The notes: generated by a model not told the origin, from the sequence alone. A stretch of 31,511 nt of DNA from CAZKCI01 sp964551475 (GCA_964551475.1 CAZKCI010000007.1:1-31511), one strand, 5' to 3'; numbered from the stretch's first letter, positions 1 to 8,231 are shown. Made by a program: numbers and translations.

Positions 1-1549
1 GACATTCTGAGGGACGGAAATAAGCGATATCCGCCGTGCCGTTGCCATCGTAATCCCCACTGACGGGAAGATCACCGCTCGTACCGAAATATGTCCGGGT
101 TATATCCCGAACCGCCCACAGACCGATCGAGGGGCGGAAGACGGCAAAGTCGGAGGTCCCATCCCCGTTATAGTCTCCGCTGGAGAGGACCATATAGACC
201 GGCGTGGCGAGGCAACAGGGCGAGGGGGAAGCGGAAGGAGTGGGGGGAGGAATGGTTGGACTAGGGGACACTGGCGGCCAGCAAGCCTCCAGATACTGTG
301 TGGAGGTGGTGTGCACGAACCAGCCCGACCACCAGGTCTGGTCGGGCAGAGTTCCGTAAGACCACTGTGCGTTGTACAAGGTGAAGTCGGGCATCCCGGA
401 TAGGGCCTGCCAAGCGCTAGAGGAGTAGCCGATGGAGTAGTAAGTATCTGGCGTGTAGAGGGTGAGATAGCTGTAATGGACTTGGTCGCGGTAGTAAAAG
501 TCGATCTGATCGGGGGTGATGGTAGGCGAAGGGCTAGAGCATCCGTCCGGGGTTGGAGACGGAGTAGGGTAATCCGTAGGCGAAGGCGTCGGGGGAGGGG
601 TGGCTTTGTAGTAAGCGACAGAGACATTCGCATAACCCTGGCCGCAAGCATCGTGGAAATAAACGATCTCGGATCGATGCCACCCCGGGGGAAGGGATGA
701 GGTATCCCCCAAGGCGATGCGGATGGAATAGAGCTGACCGTCGAGTCCGAAACCCTGAGAAGGAGTAACCTCAAGCCAATCGGTGCAACTCGTCCACCAA
801 CTGAGGAGAATTGCCGGGTCGGGCAGGCAAGAATAGGTGGAATCGTAGGTTACAGTACCTGAGAGGGTTTGGTTGCTGAGAGAAATGGAGACTGGATAAG
901 AGGATGGGCAGCAGTAGCAACCTGGCGGCGGAGATGGAGTAGTGAAGCCTCTCGGCGTCGGAGTGGTGGTGGGTGTGGGGGACGGCGTATGCCAGCCCAT
1001 GCAAGTCGGAGTGGGTGACGGAGAGGGGGGGAGGGCCTCTTGGGCGGTCTGGGTCAGAAAGGTGTCGTAATACGTCGAGCCATCGGAGCCGACATAGAGC
1101 TCGGTGAATGCGATCAAAGCGGGAAGAAAGATATGTTTCTTCTGCCCCCCGTCATAGGTGATGAAAAGATTGTCGCCGGTTTGGGTATCGTATCCGCATC
1201 CCGGAAGTGATGCCGACAGAGGCTGAGACGCACCGCAGCGTCGCCCGCGCAACGACTCCAAGCATTGGGGATATAGATACGCTTGGATTCGCAGAGGACC
1301 CCATCCGCCCCCCTTATCGTAAAACCGGTTTTCCCGGTCGAAGATGTGGCCCCAGTACGGCTCTTCTGATTCGCCGTTCAGGAATCGGAAACATCGCCCA
1401 TACAGGCAGGAGGTAACCTCATGCACTATAGAAACACCCTCTATGTCGGAAAGCTGAAGGAAAGAGGCTGCGCGAGACGGGGAGGCGGCAGACAACATCG
1501 TGATGAAACCCGCCACAATGACGATCTTCGCCCGTACACTCGTTTTCAT
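1..1549 (-). CDS. Secreted multi-domain protein with P/T/S linkers and FG-GAP-like repeats, C-terminus outside window
   Basis: An uninterrupted frame runs from an ATG whose codon occupies 1547-1549 down to the window edge (516 codons), so the 3' end is missing. A GAGGTG Shine-Dalgarno lies 8 nt before the ATG. The first ~28 residues (MKTSVRAKIVIVAGF...) form a signal peptide. An N-terminal ~150-residue region is unrecognised. It is followed by a PSPTPT-type stalk, a beta-rich domain around residues 215-310 with BACON/Ig-like wording (DWLEVTPSQGFG, then SLPPGWHRSEIVYF), a second stalk, a Trp/Tyr-rich segment, a third stalk, and at least two repeats of the form DYNGDGTSDFAVFRPS / GLWAVRDITRTYFG. 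The same repeat occurs in the neighbour at 1747-5568 and in two more genes of this window. The protein is probably exported and surface-associated. Its function is unknown. The start is well supported; the domain names are inference from wording. Confidence 0.85.
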   Translation of the reverse strand, partial: MKTSVRAKIVIVAGFITMLSAASPSRAASFLQLSDIEGVSIVHEVTSCLYGRCFRFLNGESEEPYWGHIFDRENRFYDKGGGWGPLRIQAYLYPQCLESLRGRRCGASQPLSASLPGCGYDTQTGDNLFITYDGGQKKHIFLPALIAFTELYVGSDGSTYYDTFLTQTAQEALPPSPSPTPTCMGWHTPSPTPTTTPTPRGFTTPSPPPGCYCCPSSYPVSISLSNQTLSGTVTYDSTYSCLPDPAILLSWWTSCTDWLEVTPSQGFGLDGQLYSIRIALGDTSSLPPGWHRSEIVYFHDACGQGYANVSVAYYKATPPPTPSPTDYPTPSPTPDGCSSPSPTITPDQIDFYYRDQVHYSYLTLYTPDTYYSIGYSSSAWQALSGMPDFTLYNAQWSYGTLPDQTWWSGWFVHTTSTQYLEACWPPVSPSPTIPPPTPSASPSPCCLATPVYMVLSSGDYNGDGTSDFAVFRPSIGLWAVRDITRTYFGTSGDLPVSGDYDGNGTADIAYFRPSEC

Positions 1550-1589
1550 GGCGACGACACCTCACGTGACCTGCGTTCTAGCCCTCAAG

Positions 1590-1668
1590 AATAAATCCCG
1601 GCCGGACATCTCTGTCCATAGCCGGGTCAATCTTGCCGAACCTCATGTCCCCAGTCTGTTCTCACGAT
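1590..1668 (-). promoter_or_regulatory. Leader hairpin, copy 1, upstream of the 1-1549 gene
   Basis: In minus-strand RNA sense, CCCGGC and GCCGGG (1597-1602 with 1621-1626) enclose an inner stem GGACA-GAGA-UGUCC with a GNRA loop. The hairpin and ~40 nt on its 5' side resemble the leader at 5624-5705, and both lie 50-90 nt before a start codon. It could be an attenuator or cis-regulatory RNA, or an intergenic REP-like repeat. Here the downstream U-tract is broken (GGGAUUUAUU), so a terminator reading is weaker than for copy 2. Confidence 0.5.
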
Positions 1669-1746
1669 GGTTTCGCCTCGCCTTGTGCCGGATACATACA
1701 TTAACTTGATCTGAACCGAGTTTGTCGCTTTTCTCCTCTCTGAAGG

Positions 1747-4700
1747 TCAATCGCAGATCCATTTGAATTTGGTGATGAACAAATCATATACCCCCGACGA
1801 ATTCGGCTGGTAGGAATTCGCGGTGGGAAAGTCGATGGATTCCGTCGTATACCCCCCGACGAAGGCGTCGTTCCCGGTCCCTGCGGCGATGCCGTTGCCG
1901 TATTCGGACCTGCTCCCTCCCAGATAAGTCGAGTAAAGGAGAGAGGGATACCCCCTGTTCAGCCTGATGACAAAGGCATCCTGGAAGCCAGACAGGGAGG
2001 CTTGCAGGGGGGCCCGTGTGGGGAAATCGGATGATTTACTAAAGCCGGTGACGTATGCGTAGCCTTCCGTATCGACGCTGATACCCCATCCCTCCTCCGA
2101 GGCGGTCCCCCCCAGATATGTCGAATACAGCAGCGCTTCGCCGGTCGAAGCGATTTTGCTGACGAAGATATCGTAACTACCGCGGTTTTCCGCCTGGCAG
2201 GGATACAGCGTGGGGAAGTCGGCCGATATCGTCCTTCCCGTGACGTACGCCTGCGCGGCGGCGTCGACGGAGATGGCATGGGCCTCCTCCTGTTGGCTCC
2301 CTCCCAAGTAGGTCGAGTACGCCAGGGTTGAACCGGAGGAGGATATTTTGGAGATGAACGCTTCATAGGAGGCCGCGTTGCTCGGTTGGTACGCGTTCCG
2401 AGTGGGGAAGTCGCCGGAGGTCGTGACCCCCGCCACGAACGCGTTGCCCATCGCGTCGATGTCTACGCCATAGGCATTTTCGATATCCGCGCCCCCCAGG
2501 AAGGTTGAGTATGGCAGTCTGGAGCCCGACGAAGAGAGTTTGGCGACGAAGGCGTCGCTCCCGCCCCGGAGGCCGTCTTGGTAAGGGTTGGCCAGGGGGA
2601 ACTGAGTCGACGAGGTCCAGCCTGCCACATAGGCGCATCCGCCCGACTCGACGGCTATGGCGCTGCCGGTGTCGGAACCGTCTCCGCCAAGATACGTCGA
2701 GAACAAAAGCGCCGATCCGGAAGATGAGAATTTTGACACCCAGGCGTTTTGCGTTCCGCCGAGGCTCGGCTGATACGGGTTCTGGATGGGGAAATTCGGC
2801 GATTTCGTGTAGCCGGCCAGGTAAGCGCAGCGGTCCGGGCCCAGGGCGACGCCGCGCGCTATGTCCGTATTGGCCCCGCCGAGCTGGGTCGCGTAGACTA
2901 GGAGGCTCCCGGTCGAGGAGAGCTTGGCGATCAGCGCGTCCGCCATTCCGGCATTGATATCCTGGTAGGCATCCTGCCAGCCCGGGAACCAAGTCGTGAA
3001 GCTGGAGCCGGCGACATAGGCGCAGCCTTCCGTGTCGAGGGCGATCGCCCAGCCTTCATCGTTCCTGTTCCCCCCGAGGTAGGTGGAGTAATCGAGCAGG
3101 ACGACGCAGTCGGGCGGGGACGGGGTAGGGGATGGGGTCGGCGTCCGATAGCCGAACGGAGTGCTGGATGGGGAGGGGGAGGGAGTGGGCGTCCGATAAC
3201 CCTCGGGAGTCGGCGAAGGCGTTGTGGTGGCGGTGGGCGTCGCTGTAGGCGAGGGCGTAGGGGAGGGGGTGATCGGAGTCGGCGTCGGCGTCCGGGAGGG
3301 GGAAGGGACCGGCGTCGCACTGGGGATCGGAGTGGGTGTGGGAGTGACCGGATTGCAGAGCGGGCCGGAGACGGGGATATCTCCCGGCTGGCCGAAGTAG
3401 AAGCGGCTCAGGTCCCGGAACCCCCACAGCCCGCTGGCGGACCGGAAGACCGCGCAGTCCTCCCGGCCATCCCCGTCGTAATCGGCGGGGACGGGCCGGT
3501 CGATCGAGGAACCGAAATATATCCTCGTCCAGTCGCGGATGGCCCACAGCCCCGCGCTTTTTCGGAAGACGGCGGCATCGGCAACGGACCCCCGCCGGAA
3601 CCCTCCGACGGCAGGCGTGTCCGCCGACCCGCCAAAATAGAACCGGGTGCTTCCCCAGACCGCCCACATACCCGAGGCCGGCCGGAACAACCCCGGGAGT
3701 TTCACCCTGCCCGCGTCGTAGTAGCCGGGAACGGGGATATCCCCGGTCTGGCCGAAGTAGAAACGGGTGAGATTCCGGACCGCCCACAAACCGGACGACG
3801 GCCGGAACAAACCCGCCCGGCAGGTCCCGTCTCCCTTGTAGTCTCCGGGGACGGGGAAGTCAGAGGACCCGCCGAGGTAGAACCGGGTGAGGCCCCGGAC
3901 CGTCCACATTGACGATGAGGGCCGGAAGAGGGTGAAGTCGCTCGTCCCGTCGCCGTCGTAGTCGCCGCAGGCGGGGATGTCTCCGTGCGACCCAAGGTAA
4001 ACCCGCGTAAAGTCCTTCACCGCCCAGAGGGAGAGGGAAGGCCGGAAGAGGGCGACGTCGCTCGTCCCGTCGCCGTCGTAATCCCCCGAGTCTATGACGC
4101 AATATTCCACGTCCGGGAAGTATTTCAGCCGGAAGAGGAAGGCGGCCCTGGATCCGGTCAGATTCGCCTGGTAGGGGTTCTTGACGGGGAAAAATTCGTC
4201 ATCGGTATATCCCGTTACATACGCCCGCCCCTCCGAATCCACGGCGATGCCCCTTCCCCACTCTTCCCTCATCTCTCCCACGTAGGTCGAATAGACGAGG
4301 CGGGAGCCGCCGGAGGCGAACCTGCTGACAAACACGTTCCACCCGCTCTCGTCGTAGGGTTGATAATATTGATAGGCAGCGATGGCGGGGAAGTCCTCGG
4401 AGGAAGTCTCCCCCGTTACATAGACGTCGCCTCCGGAGCCGAGCGCTACGTCGCGGCCATAATCGTAGGCCGTGCCCCCCAGGTAGGTGGAGAAGATCAG
4501 GGCCGAGCCGGAGGTGGCAAGCTCGCTGACAAAAGCATCGTATTGGTACCCCCCGGCATAGCTCGCCTGATAAGCGTTGGCCGTGGGGAAGTCGGTCGAG
4601 ACGCTGTAACCCGTCACATATGCCCGGCCGTCGGGGCTTACGGCGATCCCCTGGGCGCGGTCCTCTTCCGCTCCGCCAAGATAGGTGGAGTAGATCAATG

Positions 4701-5568
4701 AAGTTCCGGAAGACTCGAAAAGGGCGACGAACGCGTCGGTCCAGCCCCCTCCATACCCCGGCTGATAGGCGGCGGAAACAGGGAAATCGTGGGAAGCGGT
4801 TATGCCCGTCACGTAACACCTGCCCGCTTCATCCAGTCCGATGTCGGCCCCCATGTCGTCGCCATATCCCCCCAGATAGGTCGAGTAGATCAGCGAGGAG
4901 CCAAAGTATGCAACCTTGACGATGACGGTATCAGTCCAACTGTCGTCGCATATCTTCAGGTTCGCCTGGTAGGCGTTTAGGACGGGGAAATCATCGGAGG
5001 ACGTGTAGCCGACGACATGGGCTTGCCGCTCCGCATCGAGAGCGATCCCGCATCCGTAGTCCGGGCAGCATCCTCCCAGATAGGAGGAATAGATGAGGGC
5101 GGACCCCAGGGAGGAGAGCTTGCTGATGAAGATGTCGCGCGGTCCGCCGACATACGACGCTTGAAAGGGCTGCAGGAGGGGGAAGTCGTTGGATTGGGTG
5201 TTCCCGGTGATATAGGCCCATTGGTAACTATCGACGGCGATGGCTACTCCCTCGTCGTAGCTGCTCCCCCCCAGGTACGTTGAATAGAGGAGCGCGGATC
5301 CGGAAGAGGAGAACTTGGTGACGAAAATGTCGGTATCGCCCAGCTTGCTGGCTTGATAGGGGTTGACCGTGGGGAAGCCCCTTGAATAGGTGTAGCCGAC
5401 GACATAGGCGTGATTCGCCGAATCAACGGCCACCCCCTCGCCATGATCCTCGCCCGCTCCCGCCAGGAAGGTCGAATATTCCAGGTCCAGCGACTGAGCG
5501 GGAACGCTTCGGGGAAGAACATAGATCAGAAAGACTGCCATGCTCACTATCTTGTTCACATTTGTCAT
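1747..5568 (-). CDS. Secreted SBBP-repeat double beta-propeller protein with a central FG-GAP-like array
   Basis: This 1273-aa protein has an N-terminal signal peptide (VSMAVFLIYVLPRSVPAQS). I count seven SBBP repeats marked by STYLGG/STFLAG-type strings followed by AVD...AYVTGYT...FP over about residues 30-485. Six FG-GAP-like repeats follow (DYDGDGTSD...FRPS...LWAV...TRFYFG) over about 490-735. Next come a PTPTPIPSATP-style stalk (about 738-820) and seven further SBBP repeats to the C-terminus. Seven repeats on each side fits two seven-bladed propellers flanking a stalk. No sorting signal or membrane anchor is visible at the C-terminus. SBBP repeats are a known bacterial beta-propeller family of mostly unknown ligand. 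The likely role is extracellular or cell-surface binding, which is inference. The start is chosen from the signal peptide; GAGGTGG lies about 9 nt before the ATG. Long shadow frames occur in all other frames and should be ignored. Confidence 0.9.
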   Translation of the reverse strand: MTNVNKIVSMAVFLIYVLPRSVPAQSLDLEYSTFLAGAGEDHGEGVAVDSANHAYVVGYTYSRGFPTVNPYQASKLGDTDIFVTKFSSSGSALLYSTYLGGSSYDEGVAIAVDSYQWAYITGNTQSNDFPLLQPFQASYVGGPRDIFISKLSSLGSALIYSSYLGGCCPDYGCGIALDAERQAHVVGYTSSDDFPVLNAYQANLKICDDSWTDTVIVKVAYFGSSLIYSTYLGGYGDDMGADIGLDEAGRCYVTGITASHDFPVSAAYQPGYGGGWTDAFVALFESSGTSLIYSTYLGGAEEDRAQGIAVSPDGRAYVTGYSVSTDFPTANAYQASYAGGYQYDAFVSELATSGSALIFSTYLGGTAYDYGRDVALGSGGDVYVTGETSSEDFPAIAAYQYYQPYDESGWNVFVSRFASGGSRLVYSTYVGEMREEWGRGIAVDSEGRAYVTGYTDDEFFPVKNPYQANLTGSRAAFLFRLKYFPDVEYCVIDSGDYDGDGTSDVALFRPSLSLWAVKDFTRVYLGSHGDIPACGDYDGDGTSDFTLFRPSSSMWTVRGLTRFYLGGSSDFPVPGDYKGDGTCRAGLFRPSSGLWAVRNLTRFYFGQTGDIPVPGYYDAGRVKLPGLFRPASGMWAVWGSTRFYFGGSADTPAVGGFRRGSVADAAVFRKSAGLWAIRDWTRIYFGSSIDRPVPADYDGDGREDCAVFRSASGLWGFRDLSRFYFGQPGDIPVSGPLCNPVTPTPTPIPSATPVPSPSRTPTPTPITPSPTPSPTATPTATTTPSPTPEGYRTPTPSPSPSSTPFGYRTPTPSPTPSPPDCVVLLDYSTYLGGNRNDEGWAIALDTEGCAYVAGSSFTTWFPGWQDAYQDINAGMADALIAKLSSTGSLLVYATQLGGANTDIARGVALGPDRCAYLAGYTKSPNFPIQNPYQPSLGGTQNAWVSKFSSSGSALLFSTYLGGDGSDTGSAIAVESGGCAYVAGWTSSTQFPLANPYQDGLRGGSDAFVAKLSSSGSRLPYSTFLGGADIENAYGVDIDAMGNAFVAGVTTSGDFPTRNAYQPSNAASYEAFISKISSSGSTLAYSTYLGGSQQEEAHAISVDAAAQAYVTGRTISADFPTLYPCQAENRGSYDIFVSKIASTGEALLYSTYLGGTASEEGWGISVDTEGYAYVTGFSKSSDFPTRAPLQASLSGFQDAFVIRLNRGYPSLLYSTYLGGSRSEYGNGIAAGTGNDAFVGGYTTESIDFPTANSYQPNSSGVYDLFITKFKWICD
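3116..3189 (+). other. Two G-quadruplex-type motifs in the P/T/S stalk coding region
   Basis: On the plus strand, which is the template for the 1747-5568 gene, four G4 runs at 3116-3137 are separated by 2-nt loops (AC, TA, AT). A second set of G3-G5 runs lies at 3170-3189. They arise because Pro codons of the stalk are read as G-runs on the opposite strand. Folding in vivo is untested. Confidence 0.5.
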
Positions 5569-5623
5569 ACCGCTTTTCCACCTCGTCTCGGTGGGGTCGG
5601 AGAGAGGATGAGAGGCCAGACCG

Positions 5624-5705
5624 ATAAAAACCCGGCCAGGACATCTCTGTCCGTAACCGGGTCAGATCAGATGAACCTCGTATTCCCCGCCTGTCTTCAC
5701 AACTT
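5624..5705 (-). promoter_or_regulatory. Leader hairpin, copy 2, upstream of the 1747-5568 gene; terminator-like
   Basis: In minus-strand RNA sense, ACCCGG...CCGGGU (5631-5635 with 5657-5661) encloses GGACA-GAGA-UGUCC and is followed directly by UUUUU (5626-5630), the layout of an intrinsic terminator. It lies about 60 nt before the start codon, and the flanking ~40 nt matches copy 1. It may be a transcription attenuator, the terminator of an upstream minus unit, or a REP-like repeat. I compared it with the c-di-GMP-I riboswitch core and did not find the GCAAACC / GACGCAAAGCC blocks. Confidence 0.5.
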
Positions 5706-5899
5706 CTCCCGCCGGGGTTAGGGTGAACCGCTGGTCAAATAATCGTCCTCCTGGTCGCAGATGTCAACCTCGAATGTGTGGTCTCCCGGTTAGTTCCCGC
5801 CTGCCTCTTCCAGGGCGAACGCCGGTTCGAGCTGGAGGCTGGCGCAGGGGCGTTGCTGGAGGGATCGCTGGCGGCGGCGTGAGGGTGGGTAGCCAAAGG

Positions 5900-5927
5900 G
5901 GACGCCTGGCAACGGGCGTCCTCTTTT
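5900..5927 (+). terminator. Putative intrinsic terminator, plus strand
   Basis: GGACGCC (5900-5906) and GGCGTCC (5915-5921) form a perfect 7-bp stem around an 8-nt loop, followed by TCTTTT. No convincing plus-strand gene ends here, so it may mark the end of a lost gene. The rest of 5706-6120 contains no gene I can support, only an AT-rich stretch at 5935-6110 that includes the palindrome ATTACGTAAT. Confidence 0.5.
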
Positions 5928-6121
5928 ACGATTGAGCCAGTGACCGGTGCTTTCAATTTTGGGCGTGCTTTTATGGCACACCAGGCGACCGGAGGCCGGA
6001 TAAACAATCAATTATTTTGATGTTGCAGCGCTATTCCCCCTTGGGATCGGCCAAAAGCGGTGATAAATATGCCATATAATTACGTAATTTATCGGACCGA
6101 TTCACCTCTGGACACTTGCGT

Positions 6122-6152
6122 AAAAAACAGGGCCGCTAAGCCGGCGACCCTG
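6122..6152 (-). terminator. Intrinsic terminator of the nuclease operon
   Basis: In minus sense, CAGGG-U-CGC and GCG-G-CCCUG (6128-6152) form a GC-rich stem with a 7-nt loop, followed by six U (6122-6127). It lies 15 nt after the stop of the 28-aa ORF and ends the minus-strand unit that starts at 7935. Confidence 0.85.
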
Positions 6153-6166
6153 CTTCAAATGACCCC

Positions 6167-6253
6167 CTACTTCTGCCTGTTCAGAACCTTCCGGAGGGCC
6201 ATCAAGACCACTGAAACGACCTCCAGGATCTCTCTGATCGGGAATCGGCGCAT
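6167..6253 (-). CDS. 28-aa cationic amphipathic peptide
   Basis: An ATG-to-TAG frame of 28 codons has a good Shine-Dalgarno (AAGGA, 7 nt before ATG) and lies immediately before an intrinsic terminator. The peptide begins MRRFPIREILEVV and continues as a predicted hydrophobic, positively charged helix ending LNRQK. The 99-nt gap to the nuclease stop contains a CGGCTG-GCGA-CAGCCG hairpin (6316-6331). Size and character recall type I toxins or small membrane-active peptides, but I recognise no family. It is too short for length-based gene finders. Moderate confidence that it is translated; function unknown. Confidence 0.5.
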   Translation of the reverse strand: MRRFPIREILEVVSVVLMALRKVLNRQK

Positions 6254-6352
6254 TTTTATGTCCTTGTCGGTGAATGGGTTGCGGTTTTCGGTCTTCTCCC
6301 CGGCTAGGGGAGGCCCGGCTGTCGCCAGCCGAGCCCCCCCCTTGATCCGTGG

Positions 6353-7144
6353 CTACCCGGGCCACCTGGAGCAGCTCTCATGGTATCCGCACGAGGAGCA
6401 CGAGATGCAGCCCCGGTTGGGTAGGTACACCCCGCTGGAGATGCCCTTTCCCACCCCCTTGATGATCGAGATGAACCGGGCAAAGTCGGCCGGGGTTCTG
6501 GTGACCGGATGGCTGGAGAAGTCCGGCGTTTTCCCTTTTTTCAAGACATCGAACCTGAAGGAGACGGGATGACCGCCATTGGAAATGGTCCGAGCGGTCA
6601 GGTAGGCAACACTTTGTAAATCCCATCTCAGCTTTTCAGGAGAGAACGCCTGTTTCACCGCCTTCAAGTCCACGATAGTTTCCCCATCGCCGTTACCGAC
6701 GATGAGGTCGTAGACGACCAGGAGCTGCATGTCCATCCGGCGCCCGTCCTGATCCGCCAGATCGACCTTTTCTTCCAGGTTTACCGCGATGACCGGCTCA
6801 GGCTTCACGCTGCGATACATGACCTCCGTGAGGACCTGAGCTTCGGCGATCAACTGATCCAGGTCACCCCCATTCGAGAACTTGATTGGTGGCGAGATCT
6901 TCCGGCGCGTCAGGATCTCTTCGACAACGCCATCCTGGACTTGCCGCAGTGGAGGTATGCCGCCATCGGCCAGGCCCTCGTAGACCAGCTGATGGCCAAA
7001 ATGCAGGCCCCCGCCGAGAAGAAGGTTGCTAGAGACCGAGTCGGGTTCGACATCCCGACAGACGTACCGGAACATGAATTGAAGCGAGCAGGTCAGGTAC
7101 GTCGATAGCCTCGAAAAACTCCAGCATTCTCTATCTCCGGGCAT
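6353..7144 (-). CDS. PD-(D/E)XK nuclease, RecB/Cas4-like, with C-terminal cysteine cluster
   Basis: This 263-aa protein starts with the hallmark SFSRLSTYLTCSLQFMF segment (about residues 9-25) seen in RecB/Cas4/AddB-type nucleases. It has TIVDLKAVK (about 155-163) as the catalytic D-x-K element and LRWDLQSVAYLTA as the QxxxY-like motif. The C-terminal CISCSSCGYHESC (about 246-258) probably ligates a 4Fe-4S cluster as in Cas4 and AddB. It likely cuts single-stranded or end DNA. ATG 7144 is chosen over the upstream GTG 7150 because GGAGG precedes it by 5 nt. The start overlaps the end of the 7131-7604 gene by 14 bp, so translation is probably coupled. No CRISPR or cas1 is nearby, so a Cas adaptation role is not supported. 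Recombination or element maintenance is more likely. Confidence 0.85.
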   Translation of the reverse strand: MPGDRECWSFSRLSTYLTCSLQFMFRYVCRDVEPDSVSSNLLLGGGLHFGHQLVYEGLADGGIPPLRQVQDGVVEEILTRRKISPPIKFSNGGDLDQLIAEAQVLTEVMYRSVKPEPVIAVNLEEKVDLADQDGRRMDMQLLVVYDLIVGNGDGETIVDLKAVKQAFSPEKLRWDLQSVAYLTARTISNGGHPVSFRFDVLKKGKTPDFSSHPVTRTPADFARFISIIKGVGKGISSGVYLPNRGCISCSSCGYHESCSRWPG

Positions 7145-7604
7145 GGGCACCTCCGTTCATCCGCTCGATCAGCTGCGAGCATTCCTTCCGGCTGAGCTGG
7201 TTCATCTCCGCGATGCCGTACTCGTCCCGGAGGACACCATTGAGCTTCGCCAGTCCCCCGTTCCTTCTCGCGAGGGAGAGGAGATAGTTGAGCTGCTTGC
7301 TGGACGGGGCGTCACCGTTCCCGTTGCCCTCTCCGTTCCCCTGTCCCTTGGCCGTCGCAGCCCGGGTTTCCACGATGGTGGGGGAGATCCCGGCGGTTTC
7401 CTGGGCCGGCTTGGGAGCCTTCCCGTTGCATTCCACGTTCACTGCGGCGCGCGCGAGTGCGAAGAGCTCTTTCGCTTTGACCAGAATCCCCTCGCCGCCA
7501 ATCCCATCCGCAATCTCCGCCTCCAGCCCGACGTGGAAAGACCGCGAGCTGTACTCCACTTCGCCGGGCATCTTGAGCCCGAAGTTGGTCACGACCTTAA
7601 TCAT
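7131..7604 (-). CDS. Mobile-element protein with low-complexity linker and C-terminal helical domain
   Basis: This protein has 157 aa. The frame stays open upstream, but ATG 7604 has AGGAGG 9 nt before it and begins MIKVVTNFGLKMPGEVEYSS, so this start is chosen. The N-terminal ~60 residues form a small beta-rich domain (EVEYSSRSFHVGLEAEI). The middle is a Gly/Asn/Ala-rich linker (KGQGNGEGNGNGD). The C-terminal ~50 residues (SKQLNYLLSLARRNGG, then QLSRKECSQLIERM) resemble the C-terminal helical tail of many phage and ICE DNA-metabolism proteins. It sits between the 7633-7935 gene (28 nt gap) and the nuclease gene (14 bp overlap). A partner role in DNA processing is inferred from context only. 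Confidence 0.75.
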   Translation of the reverse strand: MIKVVTNFGLKMPGEVEYSSRSFHVGLEAEIADGIGGEGILVKAKELFALARAAVNVECNGKAPKPAQETAGISPTIVETRAATAKGQGNGEGNGNGDAPSSKQLNYLLSLARRNGGLAKLNGVLRDEYGIAEMNQLSRKECSQLIERMNGGAHARR

Positions 7605-7632
7605 TTTCCGAGTCCTCCTTTCTGGTTTTGGA

Positions 7633-7935
7633 TCAGTATTCGCCTGGGAAGAGAACGCTGGTGCTGGAACGATCAGCCTCGGTGATGATCCAGATCCTCG
7701 GCAGCCCCCTCGTCTCGTAAGCCGACAGCAGCCGAAACCCCTGATCCAACGACAGCTCGTTCTCGAACTTGTCGTCGCTGGAGATGTTGTCTCCCCAATC
7801 CCCGCGACGATGCCGGGCCATTGACCGGCAGACGAAAGCAGCGAACGACTGCTTCTCAACCATCGCGTCCATCACCCCCCGCGTCACGACGATCTTTCCC
7901 AGCTCAAACCGACTCTTTGACGTCAAGGTCTCCAT
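7633..7935 (-). CDS. Conserved plasmid/element small protein of unknown function
   Basis: This 100-aa protein contains FELGKIVVTRGVMDAM, then MARHRRGDWGD, RLLSAYETRG and WIITEADRSSTSVLFPGEY. This pattern (GDWGD, then ILSAY, then ITEADRS-T-LFP-EY) is typical of a widespread small protein carried by plasmids and integrative elements. It is usually annotated hypothetical, or mislabelled as a type I restriction subunit. It is the first gene of the minus-strand operon 7935-6120. Its start follows the leader hairpin at 7941-7990, and GGGAGG is the Shine-Dalgarno. Biochemical function is unknown. Confidence 0.8.
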   Translation of the reverse strand: METLTSKSRFELGKIVVTRGVMDAMVEKQSFAAFVCRSMARHRRGDWGDNISSDDKFENELSLDQGFRLLSAYETRGLPRIWIITEADRSSTSVLFPGEY

Positions 7936-7940
7936 GTTTA

Positions 7941-7990
7941 CCTCCCTGTTCCCTTATGCCACCGACGGGGAAGAAGGGATCGGAGAGGAG
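7941..7990 (-). promoter_or_regulatory. Shared leader hairpin, copy A
   Basis: In minus sense, TTCCC and GGGAA (plus 7968-7972 with 7949-7953) flank a 14-nt loop CGTCGGTG-GC-ATAA and lead straight into the Shine-Dalgarno GGGAGG of the 7935 gene. The block from TCCGATCCC to AGGGAGG is nearly identical to 9724-9772, which precedes an unrelated gene. The shared sequence just before two start codons suggests common regulation, either as an operator or at translation initiation. Confidence 0.6.
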
Positions 7991-7998
7991 GATTGAAT

Positions 7999-8055
7999 GG
8001 GAAATTGAAAGAGGACCCGCTATCGACCTAGCCGAGTATCTCTAACCCGGCCGGC
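7999..8055. repeat. Intergenic repeat, copy 1 (pairs with 12139-12194)
   Basis: GGGAAATTGAAAGAGG (7999-8014) and GTATCTCTAACCCGGCCGG (8036-8054) recur in the same order and spacing at 12139-12194. The block lies upstream of the minus operon starting at 7935 and could include its promoter. The rest of 8056-8230 shows no gene I can support. Confidence 0.45.
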
Positions 8056-8231
8056 TTTGATGGGGGTGGGACCCTAGGCGAAGAAATACCCGACACGCGG
8101 CCCTGCAAAACCCCACAGATCTTTCACTGCCTGGGAGACTGTTGTCGATGCGCGGGAGATGCCAGCGGACGCCTGACCGCTAGCCGGTGGAATTCTTGTG
8201 GTCCATTGTCTGGAATATTTGCAGGTAAATC

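Noticed and set aside
5624..5740. Leader as a c-di-GMP-I (GEMM) riboswitch
   Set aside because: The conserved GCAAACC and GACGCAAAGCC segments are absent. Only a hairpin and U-tract are shared with riboswitch-type leaders.
5727..5882. Plus-strand open frame ending FELEAGAGALLEGSLAAA before the 5900 terminator, possibly the tail of a lost gene
   Set aside because: It has no start codon, a stop lies just upstream, and no homology is recognisable. A C-terminal fragment cannot be shown from this sequence alone.
6353..7144. Cas4 of a CRISPR-Cas system
   Set aside because: No repeat-spacer array and no cas1/cas2 occur in the window. Gene context is element maintenance.
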